DNA of 11,221 nucleotides from an uncultured Atopobium sp. (GTDB lineage Bacteria; Actinomycetota; Coriobacteriia; Coriobacteriales; Atopobiaceae). Of the stretch, positions 1 to 6,857 are shown in pieces. The translations under genes were made by a program, and so were the position numbers. The stretch is taken from NCBI GenBank assembly GCA_947252455.1, contig CAMXVQ010000039.1, forward strand, positions 1 to 11,221. Direction: 5' to 3'. The notes below the pieces were generated by a model that was given only the letters and a program-made list of their open reading frames with translations, ran no database searches and was not told the origin of the DNA. The stretch's first letter is position 1. The number at the start of each line of letters is the position of its first letter.

Positions 1-172
1 CTTGAAAAGGCATATGACCTGCAAGAACTTTAACAAGCGTAGATTTACCTGCACCGTTAGAACCCACAAGTGCTATACGCATACCCGATTTACACGTAAG
101 CGAAAGGTCACGCAAAACAAAGGCTCTGTCGTGCTGGTAGCTACAAGTAATATGAGAACAACAGAGCGCCAC
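1..172 (-). CDS. ABC transporter ATP-binding protein, ECF/CbiO-like (partial, N-terminal part)
   Basis: This is the start of an ABC-transporter ATPase whose remainder lies beyond the left window edge. The translation has an A-loop-like Tyr in CSYQHDRAF, then VLRDLSL, then a complete Walker A motif GSNGAGKST that binds the nucleotide phosphates. The length from start to Walker A and its place just after rplQ fit the EcfA ATPases of energy-coupling-factor vitamin/metal transporters, which commonly follow rplQ in Gram-positive bacteria. That subfamily call is inference, because the signature motif, Walker B and H-loop are outside the window. I chose the GTG at 172 because GAAAGG (180-185) sits 7 nt upstream and the length then matches the family. 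An in-frame ATG at 205 would add 11 residues but has no Shine-Dalgarno, and a stop lies two codons above it. A terminator separates the gene from rplQ, so it is probably a separate transcript. Confidence 0.8.
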   Translation of the reverse strand, partial: MALCCSHITCSYQHDRAFVLRDLSLTCKSGMRIALVGSNGAGKSTLVKVLAGHMPFQ

Positions 173-218
173 AGAAGAACCTTTCGCATGTATAAACAAA
201 GACATAATATGCTATCTG

Positions 219-224
219 ATTATC
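219..224 (-). promoter_or_regulatory. Candidate -10 box for the ABC ATPase gene
   Basis: The minus strand reads GATAAT here, 5 of 6 matches to TATAAT, in an AT-rich stretch between the rplQ terminator and the ATPase start. The -35 region at suitable spacing is only TTTTTA (3 of 6). A start point near 212 would give a leader of about 40 nt to the GTG start. The call rests mainly on the need for a promoter after the terminator. Confidence 0.3.
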
Positions 225-275
225 CGAATAAATAAACCAATTAAAAAGCCACTGGAATATAAAGTCTAGCAAAAT

Positions 276-304
276 AAAAAAGACCTCGCAAAAACGAGGT
301 CTTT
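276..304 (-). terminator. Rho-independent terminator after rplQ
   Basis: On the minus strand AAAGACCTCG pairs perfectly with CGAGGTCTTT around a 6-nt loop, and the second arm runs into a T tract. It lies about 50 nt past the rplQ stop and ends the long ribosomal transcript. On the plus strand the hairpin lacks a real T run, so it looks one-directional. Confidence 0.9.
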
Positions 305-355
305 AAAGGCGTTTTAACGTGAGACGTACATTATGCCTCAGTTTTTTCGCTATCC

Positions 356-844
356 TTAAGCTTGTGCACCCTCATCCTTTGAATCTGCTGATTCTTTGGT
401 GTCTTGTGCTTTATCAGCCTCTTGAGCCTTGGCAGGCTTAGCAACCTTTTCTACCTTGGTTGCAGGAGCTGCACTGGCAACACTTTCGGTAACAACCTCA
501 ATGATAACAACTTCTGCGGCGTCACCCTTACGAGGACCAAGCTTCATAATACGTGTATATCCGCCTTGGCGATCTGCCCAAAGGCCTTGAGCAGCCTTTT
601 CGAATACCTGACGTACAACTTCTTTGTCACCAACTTTGGCAATAGCCAGACGACGTGCATGAACGTCACCCTTCTTTGCCCAAGTGATAACCTTATCTAC
701 CTCAGGACGAATAGCTTTTGCGCGTGCTTCGAGCGTCTTAATACGGTCATTCGCAAGCAGGGACGCAATCAAGCTCCTTTTCATTGCTTTGGTATGGCTG
801 GCATCAGTGCCAAGCTTCATACCTCTTTTTTTATTGTGTCTCAT
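356..844 (-). CDS. rplQ: 50S ribosomal protein L17
   Basis: L17 is a large-subunit protein located near the peptide exit tunnel. The 162-residue product starts MRHNKKRGMKLGTDASH, the typical L17 N-terminus, and carries the family's late block around residues 90-117 (DRQGGYTRIMKLGPRKGDAA). The core ends near residue 117. Residues 118-162 form a low-complexity tail rich in Lys, Ala, Glu and Asp, longer than the roughly 120-130-residue proteins of Escherichia or Bacillus; such tails are common in Actinobacteria. The start is ATG at 844 with GAGGAG (855-860) 10 nt upstream. It is the last gene of the cluster, 35 nt after rpoA, and is followed by a strong terminator. Confidence 0.97.
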   Translation of the reverse strand: MRHNKKRGMKLGTDASHTKAMKRSLIASLLANDRIKTLEARAKAIRPEVDKVITWAKKGDVHARRLAIAKVGDKEVVRQVFEKAAQGLWADRQGGYTRIMKLGPRKGDAAEVVIIEVVTESVASAAPATKVEKVAKPAKAQEADKAQDTKESADSKDEGAQA

Positions 845-879
845 GGTCTAGTTTCTCCTCAATAGCACATTATTGTGGC

Positions 880-1824
880 TTAAGGCTTAAGTCCCAATCC
901 TGCGTCCTCAAGCTTGTCGCGAACCTCTTCAATACTTTTTACGCCAAAGTTGCGAATGTTAAGTAAATCGTTCTCAGAGAATTCTACAAGTTGACGAACA
1001 TTATGGATGCCTGCGCGCTTAAGACAGTTGTATGAGCGTACGGACAAATCAAGATCCTCAATCTGCTTATCAAGCTCGGTGTTCTCTTCTTCCTCTTCGT
1101 TAGAGAAAATCGAGACATCCTCTTGTGGTTCTTCTTCATCTTCGGCCAAATCCATGAACGCTGCCATGTGTTGGTTAATAATGTCTGCAGCTTCGATAAC
1201 TGCATCACGAGGACTTATTGAACCGTTAGTTTCGATTTCAAGAATCAGACGGTCATAATTGGTGTGTTGACCAACACGACAAGGCTCAACAGTCTTTGCA
1301 CAGCGACGAACAGGAGAGTAAAGCGAGTCAACATGAATAACACCAATGGGATCTTCATCGCGCTCGTTGTCGTCACCTGAAACATAACCACGACCTACGC
1401 CGATGCGCATGCGCATAGCCAGATGGCCACCCTCGCCCAACGTGCAAATAACATGATCTTTGTTAATAAGCTCAAATTCAGCAGGAATCTTAAAATCTCC
1501 ACCGGTAACAGTGCAAGGACCGTCAATAGAGATCGAAGCTTCTGCCGTTTCACCTGAACCGTTAGCGTGAAATACCAAGCCTTTTACGTTAAGCACAATG
1601 TCGGTAACGTCTTCATATACGCCATCAACAGTTGAGAATTCGTGCTGAACACCATCAATGGAAATAGCTTCTACAGCTGCACCCTCAAGCGAAGATAACA
1701 GCACACGACGCATGGAGTTACCCAATGTGTCACCATAGCCACGCTCCAATGGTTCAACATTGACTCGAGCAAGGTTTTCGGATATATCCACCACACTAAC
1801 CTGTGGACGGATGAATTCTGACAT
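880..1824 (-). CDS. rpoA: DNA-directed RNA polymerase subunit alpha
   Basis: The alpha subunit dimerises to nucleate assembly of the RNA polymerase core, and its C-terminal domain contacts UP elements and activators. The 314-residue protein has the N-terminal dimerisation motif GYGDTLGNSMRRVLLSS (residues 29-45). A strongly acidic linker follows at about residues 227-250, with runs of Glu including EEEEE. The C-terminal domain spans roughly 251-314 and contains DLSVRSYNCLKRAGI and NFGVKSIEEV, the helices that bind DNA and sigma in characterised homologues. The length matches the family. The start is ATG at 1824, preceded by CAGGAGGT about 6 nt upstream. It lies between rpsD (21-nt gap) and rplQ, the standard alpha-operon order. 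Confidence 0.98.
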   Translation of the reverse strand: MSEFIRPQVSVVDISENLARVNVEPLERGYGDTLGNSMRRVLLSSLEGAAVEAISIDGVQHEFSTVDGVYEDVTDIVLNVKGLVFHANGSGETAEASISIDGPCTVTGGDFKIPAEFELINKDHVICTLGEGGHLAMRMRIGVGRGYVSGDDNERDEDPIGVIHVDSLYSPVRRCAKTVEPCRVGQHTNYDRLILEIETNGSISPRDAVIEAADIINQHMAAFMDLAEDEEEPQEDVSIFSNEEEEENTELDKQIEDLDLSVRSYNCLKRAGIHNVRQLVEFSENDLLNIRNFGVKSIEEVRDKLEDAGLGLKP

Positions 1825-1845
1825 GAATACCTCCTGCCAATCAGG

Positions 1846-2439
1846 TTACTTAGAATAGAGCTCAACGATGAGCTGAGCATCGATATCAAGGTCAATTTGA
1901 TCGCGTACAGGAATTTGAAGAACTTTACCTTGAAGCTTTTCTACATCAACCTCAAGCCAAGCAGGAACTGCCATACGCTCAGAAACGATAAGAGATTCCT
2001 TAATAGGAAGCAAATCTTTTGCTTTAGAGCTAACAGCAATAACATCGTCAGCCTTTACCTGATAAGAAGGAATATCTACACGTTTACCGTTTACGGTAAT
2101 GTGTCCGTGACGAATTGTTTGACGAGACTCTTTACGAGTACGTGCAAAGCCAAGACGGAATACAACATTATCCAAACGGGTTTCTAACAAACTCATAAGG
2201 TTATCACCAGTAATACCCTCAGCCTTCATAGCTTTGGTGTAATAACCGCGAAACTGTTTCTCAAGAATACCGTAAATAAATTTAGCTTTTTGTTTTTCAC
2301 GAAGCTGAGTACCATACTCGCTCAACTGACGACGACGTTGTCTTGGTTGACGATTGGACTTCTTGTTAATTCCCATAACAACCGGTTCAATCTCGAGTTG
2401 ACGGCATCTCTTGAGGACAGGGGTCCTATCAATTGCCAT
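1846..2439 (-). CDS. rpsD: 30S ribosomal protein S4
   Basis: S4 is a primary 16S rRNA binding protein that nucleates 30S body assembly. The 197-residue product has the basic N-terminal region with SNRQPRQRRRQLSEYGTQL and a C-terminal S4 RNA-binding domain at about residues 86-150 (RLDNVVFRLGFARTRKESR, then HGHITVNGKRVDIPS). It has a single Cys (C12), so it is the zinc-free (C-minus) form. The start is ATG at 2439 with GGAAGGAC about 7 nt upstream. The gap to the rpsK stop is 18 nt. S4 represses its own synthesis in Escherichia and Bacillus, but I see no recognisable S4 operator structure in this short gap. Confidence 0.98.
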   Translation of the reverse strand: MAIDRTPVLKRCRQLEIEPVVMGINKKSNRQPRQRRRQLSEYGTQLREKQKAKFIYGILEKQFRGYYTKAMKAEGITGDNLMSLLETRLDNVVFRLGFARTRKESRQTIRHGHITVNGKRVDIPSYQVKADDVIAVSSKAKDLLPIKESLIVSERMAVPAWLEVDVEKLQGKVLQIPVRDQIDLDIDAQLIVELYSK

Positions 2440-2457
2440 AGTTACTGTCCTTCCTTA

Positions 2458-2856
2458 TTACACGCGACGACGTTTGCATGGACGGCAACCGTTGTGCGGT
2501 ACAGGTGTTTTATCCTGAATACCAGAAACTTCAAGTCCGGCTGCCTGAAGAGAACGGATTGCGGTTTCGCGACCAGAACCCGGTCCTTTGACGAATACTG
2601 CTACTTTATGAAGACCATGCTCCATAGCAGCCTTTGCGCATGCCTCAGCAGCAACTTGAGCAGCAAATGGAGTTGACTTACGAGAGCCTTTAAAGCCAAC
2701 AGTTCCGCCTGATTGCCAAGCAATAACGTTGCCTTGGGGATCAGTAATAGAAATAGTTGTGTTATTAAATGTGCTCTTGATATGAGCTTGACCAACTGCG
2801 ATATTCTTACGCTCAGAGCGGCGAATATGCTGGGTCTTTTGATTTTTCTTTGGCAT
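2458..2856 (-). CDS. rpsK: 30S ribosomal protein S11
   Basis: S11 sits on the 30S platform near the mRNA exit and interacts with the Shine-Dalgarno duplex region. The 132-residue product has the family core HIKSTFNNTTISITDPQGNV, the glycine-rich stretch FVKGPGSGRETAIRSLQ and the basic C-terminus PHNGCRPCKRRRV. Length and ends are standard. The ATG at 2856 is preceded by GGAGTAGATT, and the TAG stop of rpsM is fused to this Shine-Dalgarno sequence (TAGGAG), so the two genes are likely translationally coupled. Confidence 0.98.
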   Translation of the reverse strand: MPKKNQKTQHIRRSERKNIAVGQAHIKSTFNNTTISITDPQGNVIAWQSGGTVGFKGSRKSTPFAAQVAAEACAKAAMEHGLHKVAVFVKGPGSGRETAIRSLQAAGLEVSGIQDKTPVPHNGCRPCKRRRV

Positions 2857-2865
2857 AATCTACTC

Positions 2866-3237
2866 CTAGGCCTTCTTCTTAGCACCAATTTGACGTCTCT
2901 TACCTTTACGGGTACGAGCGTTTGTATGGGTGCGCTGACCGCGTACAGGAAGACCCTTACGATGGCGAAGGCCGCGATAGCAACCAATCTCCATCAGGCG
3001 AGCAGTGTTTTGCCTTACTTCACGTCGTAAGTCACCTTCAGTGGTGAAGTTTGCATCGATATAGTCACGAAGCTTGGTAACTTCATCCTCTGTAAGATCC
3101 TTAACGCGAGTATCTGGATTAATACCGGTCTCGGCACAAACTTTAGTAGCTCTTGTTTGCCCAACACCGTATAAATACGTTAGACCGACTTCTACACGCT
3201 TGTCGCGTGGAAGATCGACACCGTTAATACGTGCCAA
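2866..3237 (-). CDS. rpsM: 30S ribosomal protein S13 (TTG start)
   Basis: S13 lies in the 30S head and forms intersubunit bridges to L5, contacting the P-site tRNA. The 123-residue protein starts MARINGVDLPRDKRVEVGLT and contains the helix-two-turn-helix region YGVGQTRATKVCAETGI, the motif GCYRGLRHRKGLPVRGQRT, and a Lys/Arg-rich C-terminal tail that reaches toward the tRNA. The start codon is TTG (3235-3237), supported by GAGAGGAG at 3245-3252 with 7-nt spacing and by exact agreement with the conserved N-terminus. It follows rpmJ with a 15-nt gap that holds this ribosome-binding site. Confidence 0.97.
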   Translation of the reverse strand: MARINGVDLPRDKRVEVGLTYLYGVGQTRATKVCAETGINPDTRVKDLTEDEVTKLRDYIDANFTTEGDLRREVRQNTARLMEIGCYRGLRHRKGLPVRGQRTHTNARTRKGKRRQIGAKKKA

Positions 3238-3252
3238 CTTCGAGCTCCTCTC

Positions 3253-3366
3253 TTAGCCCTGACGCTGCTTGTGGCGAGGGTTCTCGCAGATCACGTAAAC
3301 CTTGCCATGACGACGAATGACTTTGCATTTGTCGCACATCTTCTTTACCGAAGGGCGTACCTTCAT
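3253..3366 (-). CDS. rpmJ: 50S ribosomal protein L36 (zinc-binding form)
   Basis: L36 is the smallest ribosomal protein, a zinc ribbon in the 50S subunit. I read a 37-residue frame starting MKVRPSVKKMCDKCKVIRRH and ending NPRHKQRQG with TAA. The zinc ligands are C11, C14, C27 and H32, all present, so this is the C-plus form. The ATG at 3366 has GGAGGAAG upstream (GGAGG at 3376-3380, 9-nt spacing). The gene lies between infA and rpsM, its canonical place. Confidence 0.97.
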   Translation of the reverse strand: MKVRPSVKKMCDKCKVIRRHGKVYVICENPRHKQRQG

Positions 3367-3381
3367 CTTAAACTTCCTCCC

Positions 3382-3480
3382 AGTAGTACGAATAAACTGG
3401 TAGCAACAGATGCGCTTAGTACAAGCATCTGTTTATAAACGCCCAGCCGCAGGCGAAACAACTGCCGTGATGTAACGGGG
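3382..3480 (-). promoter_or_regulatory. infA-rpmJ intercistronic region with hairpin and possible internal promoter
   Basis: This 99-base gap is longer than most others in the cluster. A perfect 9-bp stem pairs 3405-3413 with 3425-3433 (AACAGATGC / GCATCTGTT) around an 11-nt loop. No T tract follows on the minus strand, so it is not a normal terminator. Just upstream on the minus strand is TTGTTT, 18 nt, then TATAAA, the latter inside a perfect palindrome GTTTATAAAC. This could be an internal promoter for rpmJ-rpsM-rpsK-rpsD-rpoA-rplQ, or the hairpin could be an RNA processing or stability site. Both readings are inference. Confidence 0.35.
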
Positions 3481-3699
3481 TTATTTGTAGCGATAGGTAA
3501 TACGACCTCTGGTGAGGTCATACGGAGATATTTCTACCGTTACCTTATCGCCAGGCAAAATACGAATATAATTCATGCGTATCTTACCGGAAATAGTACA
3601 GAGAATGGTTTTACCGTTTTCGAGCTCTACATTAAACATTGCGTTTGGTAAAGGCTCCAGCACTGTGCCTTCAAGCTCGATTCCGTCTTGTTTACTCAC
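3481..3699 (-). CDS. infA: Translation initiation factor IF-1 (GTG start)
   Basis: IF-1 binds the 30S A site during initiation. From the GTG at 3699 the product is 72 residues, the standard length: (M)SKQDGIELEGTVLEPLPNAM, then NVELENG, ISGKIRMNYIRILPGDKV and SPYDLTRGRITYRYK, a single OB fold. The frame can be extended to an ATG at 3735 (84 residues), but that ATG has no Shine-Dalgarno and the added residues are not part of the family. The GTG has only a weak site (AGTAGGT, 4-nt spacing from the AGG). Family proteins usually have LAHISG where this one has LCTISG, a small variation. It lies 175 nt from map and probably has its own promoter. Confidence 0.93.
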   Translation of the reverse strand: MSKQDGIELEGTVLEPLPNAMFNVELENGKTILCTISGKIRMNYIRILPGDKVTVEISPYDLTRGRITYRYK

Positions 3700-3777
3700 C
3701 GTACCTACTTTCTTCTTACAAATCACAGCGATCATTTATCATACATAAAACCAGCACGAATGGAAATAGCAACACGT

Positions 3778-3783
3778 ATTGTA
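3778..3783 (-). promoter_or_regulatory. Candidate promoter -10 box for infA
   Basis: The minus strand reads TACAAT (5 of 6) with TTGTAG 18 nt upstream as a weak -35 (3 of 6). A start near 3771 would give a leader of about 70 nt to the GTG at 3699. The 175-base gap between map and infA has no other gene and no clear terminator, so transcription from adk-map may also read through. Confidence 0.4.
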
Positions 3784-3874
3784 CACAATTACACAAAAGT
3801 CCTACAAACTTTCTTCTTATGTTATTCCGCATGCACCCCAATCGCGTGCGCACTTGTCTTTTGACCAACAACTT

Positions 3875-4669
3875 TTATGAGTCAGATTCGCCGCCTTGCA
3901 TAATACAATCGGCACCAAGATCATCAGCCGTTAAAACAACGGGGCCATCTTTGGTAATAGCGAGCGTGTTCTCATAGTGGGCAGCAATTTGACCATCATC
4001 GGTTACTACGCCCCACCCATCAGGCAATGTATGGCTCGCATAATCTCCCAGCGTAATCATAGGTTCAATAGCAATAACCATACCTACCTGCAGCCTTACG
4101 CCACGTCCCTTTTTACCATAATTAGGTACATTGGGGTCTTCATGCATGTCATGTCCAACACCATGACCAACATAATCGCGCACAACACCATAACCATGCT
4201 TTTCAGCCAAGCTTTGTGCAGCAAATCCAATATCGCCCAGATGATTTCCAGGAAGAGCCTGTTCAATGGCGTCGTGAAGACAGTCGCGCGTAATTTCACA
4301 CAGTGCCTTTGCCTCATCGCTTACTGCGCCTACATAAAATGTCCAAGCGTTATCACCAACCCAACCATCAACGGTAGCGCCCGTATCAATGGAGATGATG
4401 TCGCCCTCTTTAAGTACTGTGCTCGGAGAAGGAATACCGTGAACAATTTGATCGTTAATAGAAGAACAAAGCGAAGCCGGATATCCGTAATAGCCCTTAA
4501 ACGTAGGAATTCCGCCATGCAGACGAATAAAGTTTTCTACAGCGCTGTCAATTTCTTTGGTAGTAACACCAGGTTTTACCAGCGTTCCTGCAAAGCGCAA
4601 AGCTTCTTTGGAAAGCTTTCCTGCACGCTTCATCTCTTCAATTTCTTGCGGACTTTTAATATGAATCAT
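3875..4669 (-). CDS. map: Methionine aminopeptidase, type I
   Basis: This metalloenzyme removes the initiator methionine from nascent proteins. The 264-residue product opens MIHIKSPQEIEEMKRAG and has all dinuclear metal ligands of the family by alignment of motifs: D95 (SIDTGA), D106 (VGDNAW), H169 (GHGVGHDMHEDPNVPN), E202 (AIEPM) and E233 (HYENT). The substrate-site histidines H77 (IVHGIPS) and H176 are also present. There is no N-terminal extension, so it is the short class-I form. The ATG at 4669 overlaps the adk TGA stop (ATGA). No Shine-Dalgarno is visible; the bases before the ATG are pyrimidine-rich (CTCCTTTCCTT). Translation is therefore probably coupled to adk. Confidence 0.97.
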   Translation of the reverse strand: MIHIKSPQEIEEMKRAGKLSKEALRFAGTLVKPGVTTKEIDSAVENFIRLHGGIPTFKGYYGYPASLCSSINDQIVHGIPSPSTVLKEGDIISIDTGATVDGWVGDNAWTFYVGAVSDEAKALCEITRDCLHDAIEQALPGNHLGDIGFAAQSLAEKHGYGVVRDYVGHGVGHDMHEDPNVPNYGKKGRGVRLQVGMVIAIEPMITLGDYASHTLPDGWGVVTDDGQIAAHYENTLAITKDGPVVLTADDLGADCIMQGGESDS

Positions 4670-5292
4670 AAGGAAAGGAGCTTTTTGACACGCGCAAACA
4701 CTTCGTTGGGATCAGCGGCTCCATCCACCTCCTTAAGTTTAGACTGGGCTTTGTAATAATCAACTAAAGGAGCAGTTTGGGTTTCATAAGTTTCAAGGCG
4801 CTTTTGAATAGTTTCGGGCTTATCGTCATCGCGTTGATACATTTGACCACCACAAGCAGGGCAAACATCACAACCAGCAGGAGCTGTGTAAGCACAAGCG
4901 CGACACGTTCTACGCGAACTCAAGCGCTTAACAATTAAGTCTTTAGATACGTTAACATAAAGCGCACCATCAAGGGTTTTGCCAAGCGTTGCAAGCTCGG
5001 CGTCCAAAACTTGAGCCTGTTCACAATTGCGCGGGAACCCGTCAAGCAAAAATCCCTTTTCTACGTCGTCGTGCGAAAGGCGTTCTTTAACCAAACCAAT
5101 TACAAGCTCATCGGGTACAAGCTTTCCCGCCTTCATATAAGACTCGGCTTGACTCCCCAATTCTGTATGAGCCGAAACCGCACTTCTAAGCAAGTCTCCT
5201 GTAGAAATATGAACAAAACCAAATTCAGCAACAAGCTTTTGCGCTTGTGTACCTTTTCCTGCACCAGGTGCACCGAGAAGTACTAAATTCAT
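4666..5292 (-). CDS. adk: Adenylate kinase (zinc-LID form)
   Basis: Adenylate kinase interconverts ATP+AMP and 2 ADP in the cytoplasm. From the ATG at 5292 the product is 208 residues. It starts MNLVLLGAPGAGKGTQ with the P-loop at 7-15, then HISTGDLLR (28-36), DGFPR (84-88) and the LID start KRLSSRR (122-128). The LID holds C130xxC133 and C144xxC147, a structural zinc site, plus an extra C141. The spacing between Cys pairs (10 residues) is shorter than the 16 familiar from Bacillus-type enzymes. An ATG at 5379 would add 29 residues that the family lacks. The ATG at 5292 has GAAAGGTG upstream and the conserved N-terminus. A terminator and long leader separate it from secY. Confidence 0.96.
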   Translation of the reverse strand: MNLVLLGAPGAGKGTQAQKLVAEFGFVHISTGDLLRSAVSAHTELGSQAESYMKAGKLVPDELVIGLVKERLSHDDVEKGFLLDGFPRNCEQAQVLDAELATLGKTLDGALYVNVSKDLIVKRLSSRRTCRACAYTAPAGCDVCPACGGQMYQRDDDKPETIQKRLETYETQTAPLVDYYKAQSKLKEVDGAADPNEVFARVKKLLSL

Positions 5293-5425
5293 AGGATTCA
5301 ACACCTTTCGATTGTTAAACAGATATGATAAATGTAACACGTTTTTTAGCTTTAACACACGAAGATCGAGATTTTTCAAAAGCGTACAATCTAGCCATCA
5401 GCTTATAGGGGACTGGCGTGTACTT

Positions 5426-5431
5426 AATATA
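5426..5431 (-). promoter_or_regulatory. Candidate -10 box in the adk leader
   Basis: The minus strand reads TATATT (5 of 6) with TTTATA 18 nt upstream (4 of 6 to TTGACA). It lies between the secY terminator and adk, which needs its own promoter if the terminator works. Other weak candidates exist closer to adk (TATCAT near 5323-5328, TTGAAA near 5375), so the exact site is uncertain. The rest of 5293-5493 shows no gene and no strong structure. Confidence 0.3.
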
Positions 5432-5493
5432 TAAATTACAGGCATAAAGGCTATAAATTTCGAACAATAAGGACCATCATGCACTTAGCCAAC

Positions 5494-5522
5494 AAAAAAA
5501 GCGGAGCCGCATGCTCCGCTTT
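5494..5522 (-). terminator. Rho-independent terminator after secY
   Basis: On the minus strand a GC-rich stem (GCGGAGC pairing with GCTCCGC, extended by three A-T pairs) with a 5-nt loop is followed by seven T residues. It begins about 53 nt past the secY stop. It marks the end of the rplE-to-secY transcription unit. Confidence 0.92.
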
Positions 5523-5574
5523 ATAAACTTATTAGTGTGCTCTGTAGAAACGCACTCTATGGTACCCAGCAGCT

Positions 5575-6855
5575 CTAATGGAAAAGTCCCTCGTAATTGT
5601 GCATTTTGAGCTGACTTTCAAGCTGAGAAATTGTATCCATAGCAACGCCAACCATAATAAGCACCGAAGTACCACCAAACGCCTGCAACAAAGTGTTTCC
5701 CGTAAACCTAAACATAATAGAAGGAATAACAGCAATAGCAGCCATAAACAGTGCACCAGGTAACGTAATGTGATCCAACACATCTTTAATATAAGCAGCT
5801 GTTGCGCCACCAGGGCGAACACCAGGCACAAAACCGCCCGCTTTTTTTAGCTGATCTGCAGTTTCATCGGGGTTAAATACCATAGCAGTATAGAAATAGG
5901 CAAAAAATACGATAAGTACAACCGATAATACCCAGTTTACCCAGCCCGTAGAAAGGGAGTTAGCAAAAGCCTGAATCCAATCAACACGCGGGAAAAATAC
6001 TGCAACCTGAGCAGGCATATATAACAAAGCAGAAGCAAAGATAATAGGAACAACGCCTGCCGTATTAACCTTAATAGGAAGGTAGGTAGATTGACCACCC
6101 ATAATTCGTCTTCCCATCACGCGCTTAGCGTATTGAACAGGAATACGACGCTGGCCACGCTCAATGAAGATAATAATGGGGATAATAGCCAAAATAACAA
6201 GGAGCGTAACAAGTGTTGTTACCATACCAAAAGTAGAGGTATTAACCGACGAGGTAAGTGCAGAAGGAAGACCAGCCATAATGTTTGCGAAGATGATGAG
6301 TGACATTCCGTTACCAACGCCTCGTTGCGTGATAACTTCACCAAGCCACATAATAATCATGGCGCCAACAAGCAAGACACCTACGATGATAAATGCTTCG
6401 ATATATTCAGGAAAACCAAGGTTTGAAAAACTAATTCCATAACTCTTGAATAAAAAGTAATATCCAACCGCATTGACCAACGCCAGAACAACCGTAAGAT
6501 AACGCGTATACTGCGTAATCTTACGCTGTCCTGATTCGCCTTCTTTTGCAAGCTCTCCAAGTGAAGGTATAACCGCCTGGAACATCTGCAAAATAATCTG
6601 CGCCGTGATATACGGCATAATTCCTAAACTAAAAACGGAAACGCGAGAAAGAGCTCCACCAGAAAAAAGATTAAGTACAGCTACTGCACCACTACCAGCG
6701 GAAGCCTCTTGAAATGCCTGGAGCATGCGAGCAAACGGCACACCAGGTGCAGGTAAATATGCGCCAAAACGATAAAGCAACAGGATTGCCACCGTAATGA
6801 AAATCTTGTTTCTTAATTCCTTGATGCGAAATGCGCTCGAGATGCCCTTAAACAC
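5575..6855 (-). CDS. secY: Protein translocase subunit SecY (GTG start)
   Basis: SecY is the membrane channel of the SecYEG translocon. The 426-residue protein has the family's ten hydrophobic segments, the first at about 18-37 (IFITVAILLLYRFGAYLPAP). Conserved cytoplasmic motifs are present: GESGQRKITQYTRYL (106-120), LGEVITQRGVGNGMSL (171-186) and RRIPVQYAKR (236-245). Late in the protein are FNPDETADQLKKAGGFVPG and RPGGATAAYI. The start is GTG at 6855, only 2 nt after the rplO stop. Its Shine-Dalgarno GGAGGAAAGG (6866-6875, 10-nt spacing) lies inside the 3' end of rplO, so translation is likely coupled. It is the last gene before a terminator. Confidence 0.98.
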   Translation of the reverse strand: MFKGISSAFRIKELRNKIFITVAILLLYRFGAYLPAPGVPFARMLQAFQEASAGSGAVAVLNLFSGGALSRVSVFSLGIMPYITAQIILQMFQAVIPSLGELAKEGESGQRKITQYTRYLTVVLALVNAVGYYFLFKSYGISFSNLGFPEYIEAFIIVGVLLVGAMIIMWLGEVITQRGVGNGMSLIIFANIMAGLPSALTSSVNTSTFGMVTTLVTLLVILAIIPIIIFIERGQRRIPVQYAKRVMGRRIMGGQSTYLPIKVNTAGVVPIIFASALLYMPAQVAVFFPRVDWIQAFANSLSTGWVNWVLSVVLIVFFAYFYTAMVFNPDETADQLKKAGGFVPGVRPGGATAAYIKDVLDHITLPGALFMAAIAVIPSIMFRFTGNTLLQAFGGTSVLIMVGVAMDTISQLESQLKMHNYEGLFH

Positions 6856-6857
6856 GC

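Noticed and set aside
404..865. 153-residue plus-strand frame opposite rplQ
   Set aside because: It is antisense to a clearly conserved gene, with no family similarity.
3700..3735. Upstream ATG at 3735 extending infA to 84 residues
   Set aside because: IF-1 is 72 residues from the GTG at 3699; the upstream ATG has no Shine-Dalgarno.
5293..5379. Upstream ATG at 5379 extending adk by 29 residues
   Set aside because: The extension lacks family similarity, the ATG at 5292 matches the conserved N-terminus, and that ATG has its own ribosome-binding site.
5532..5831. 99-residue Leu-rich minus-strand frame overlapping the secY 3' end
   Set aside because: It is an out-of-frame shadow of secY; the Leu runs come from reading membrane-segment codons in another frame.
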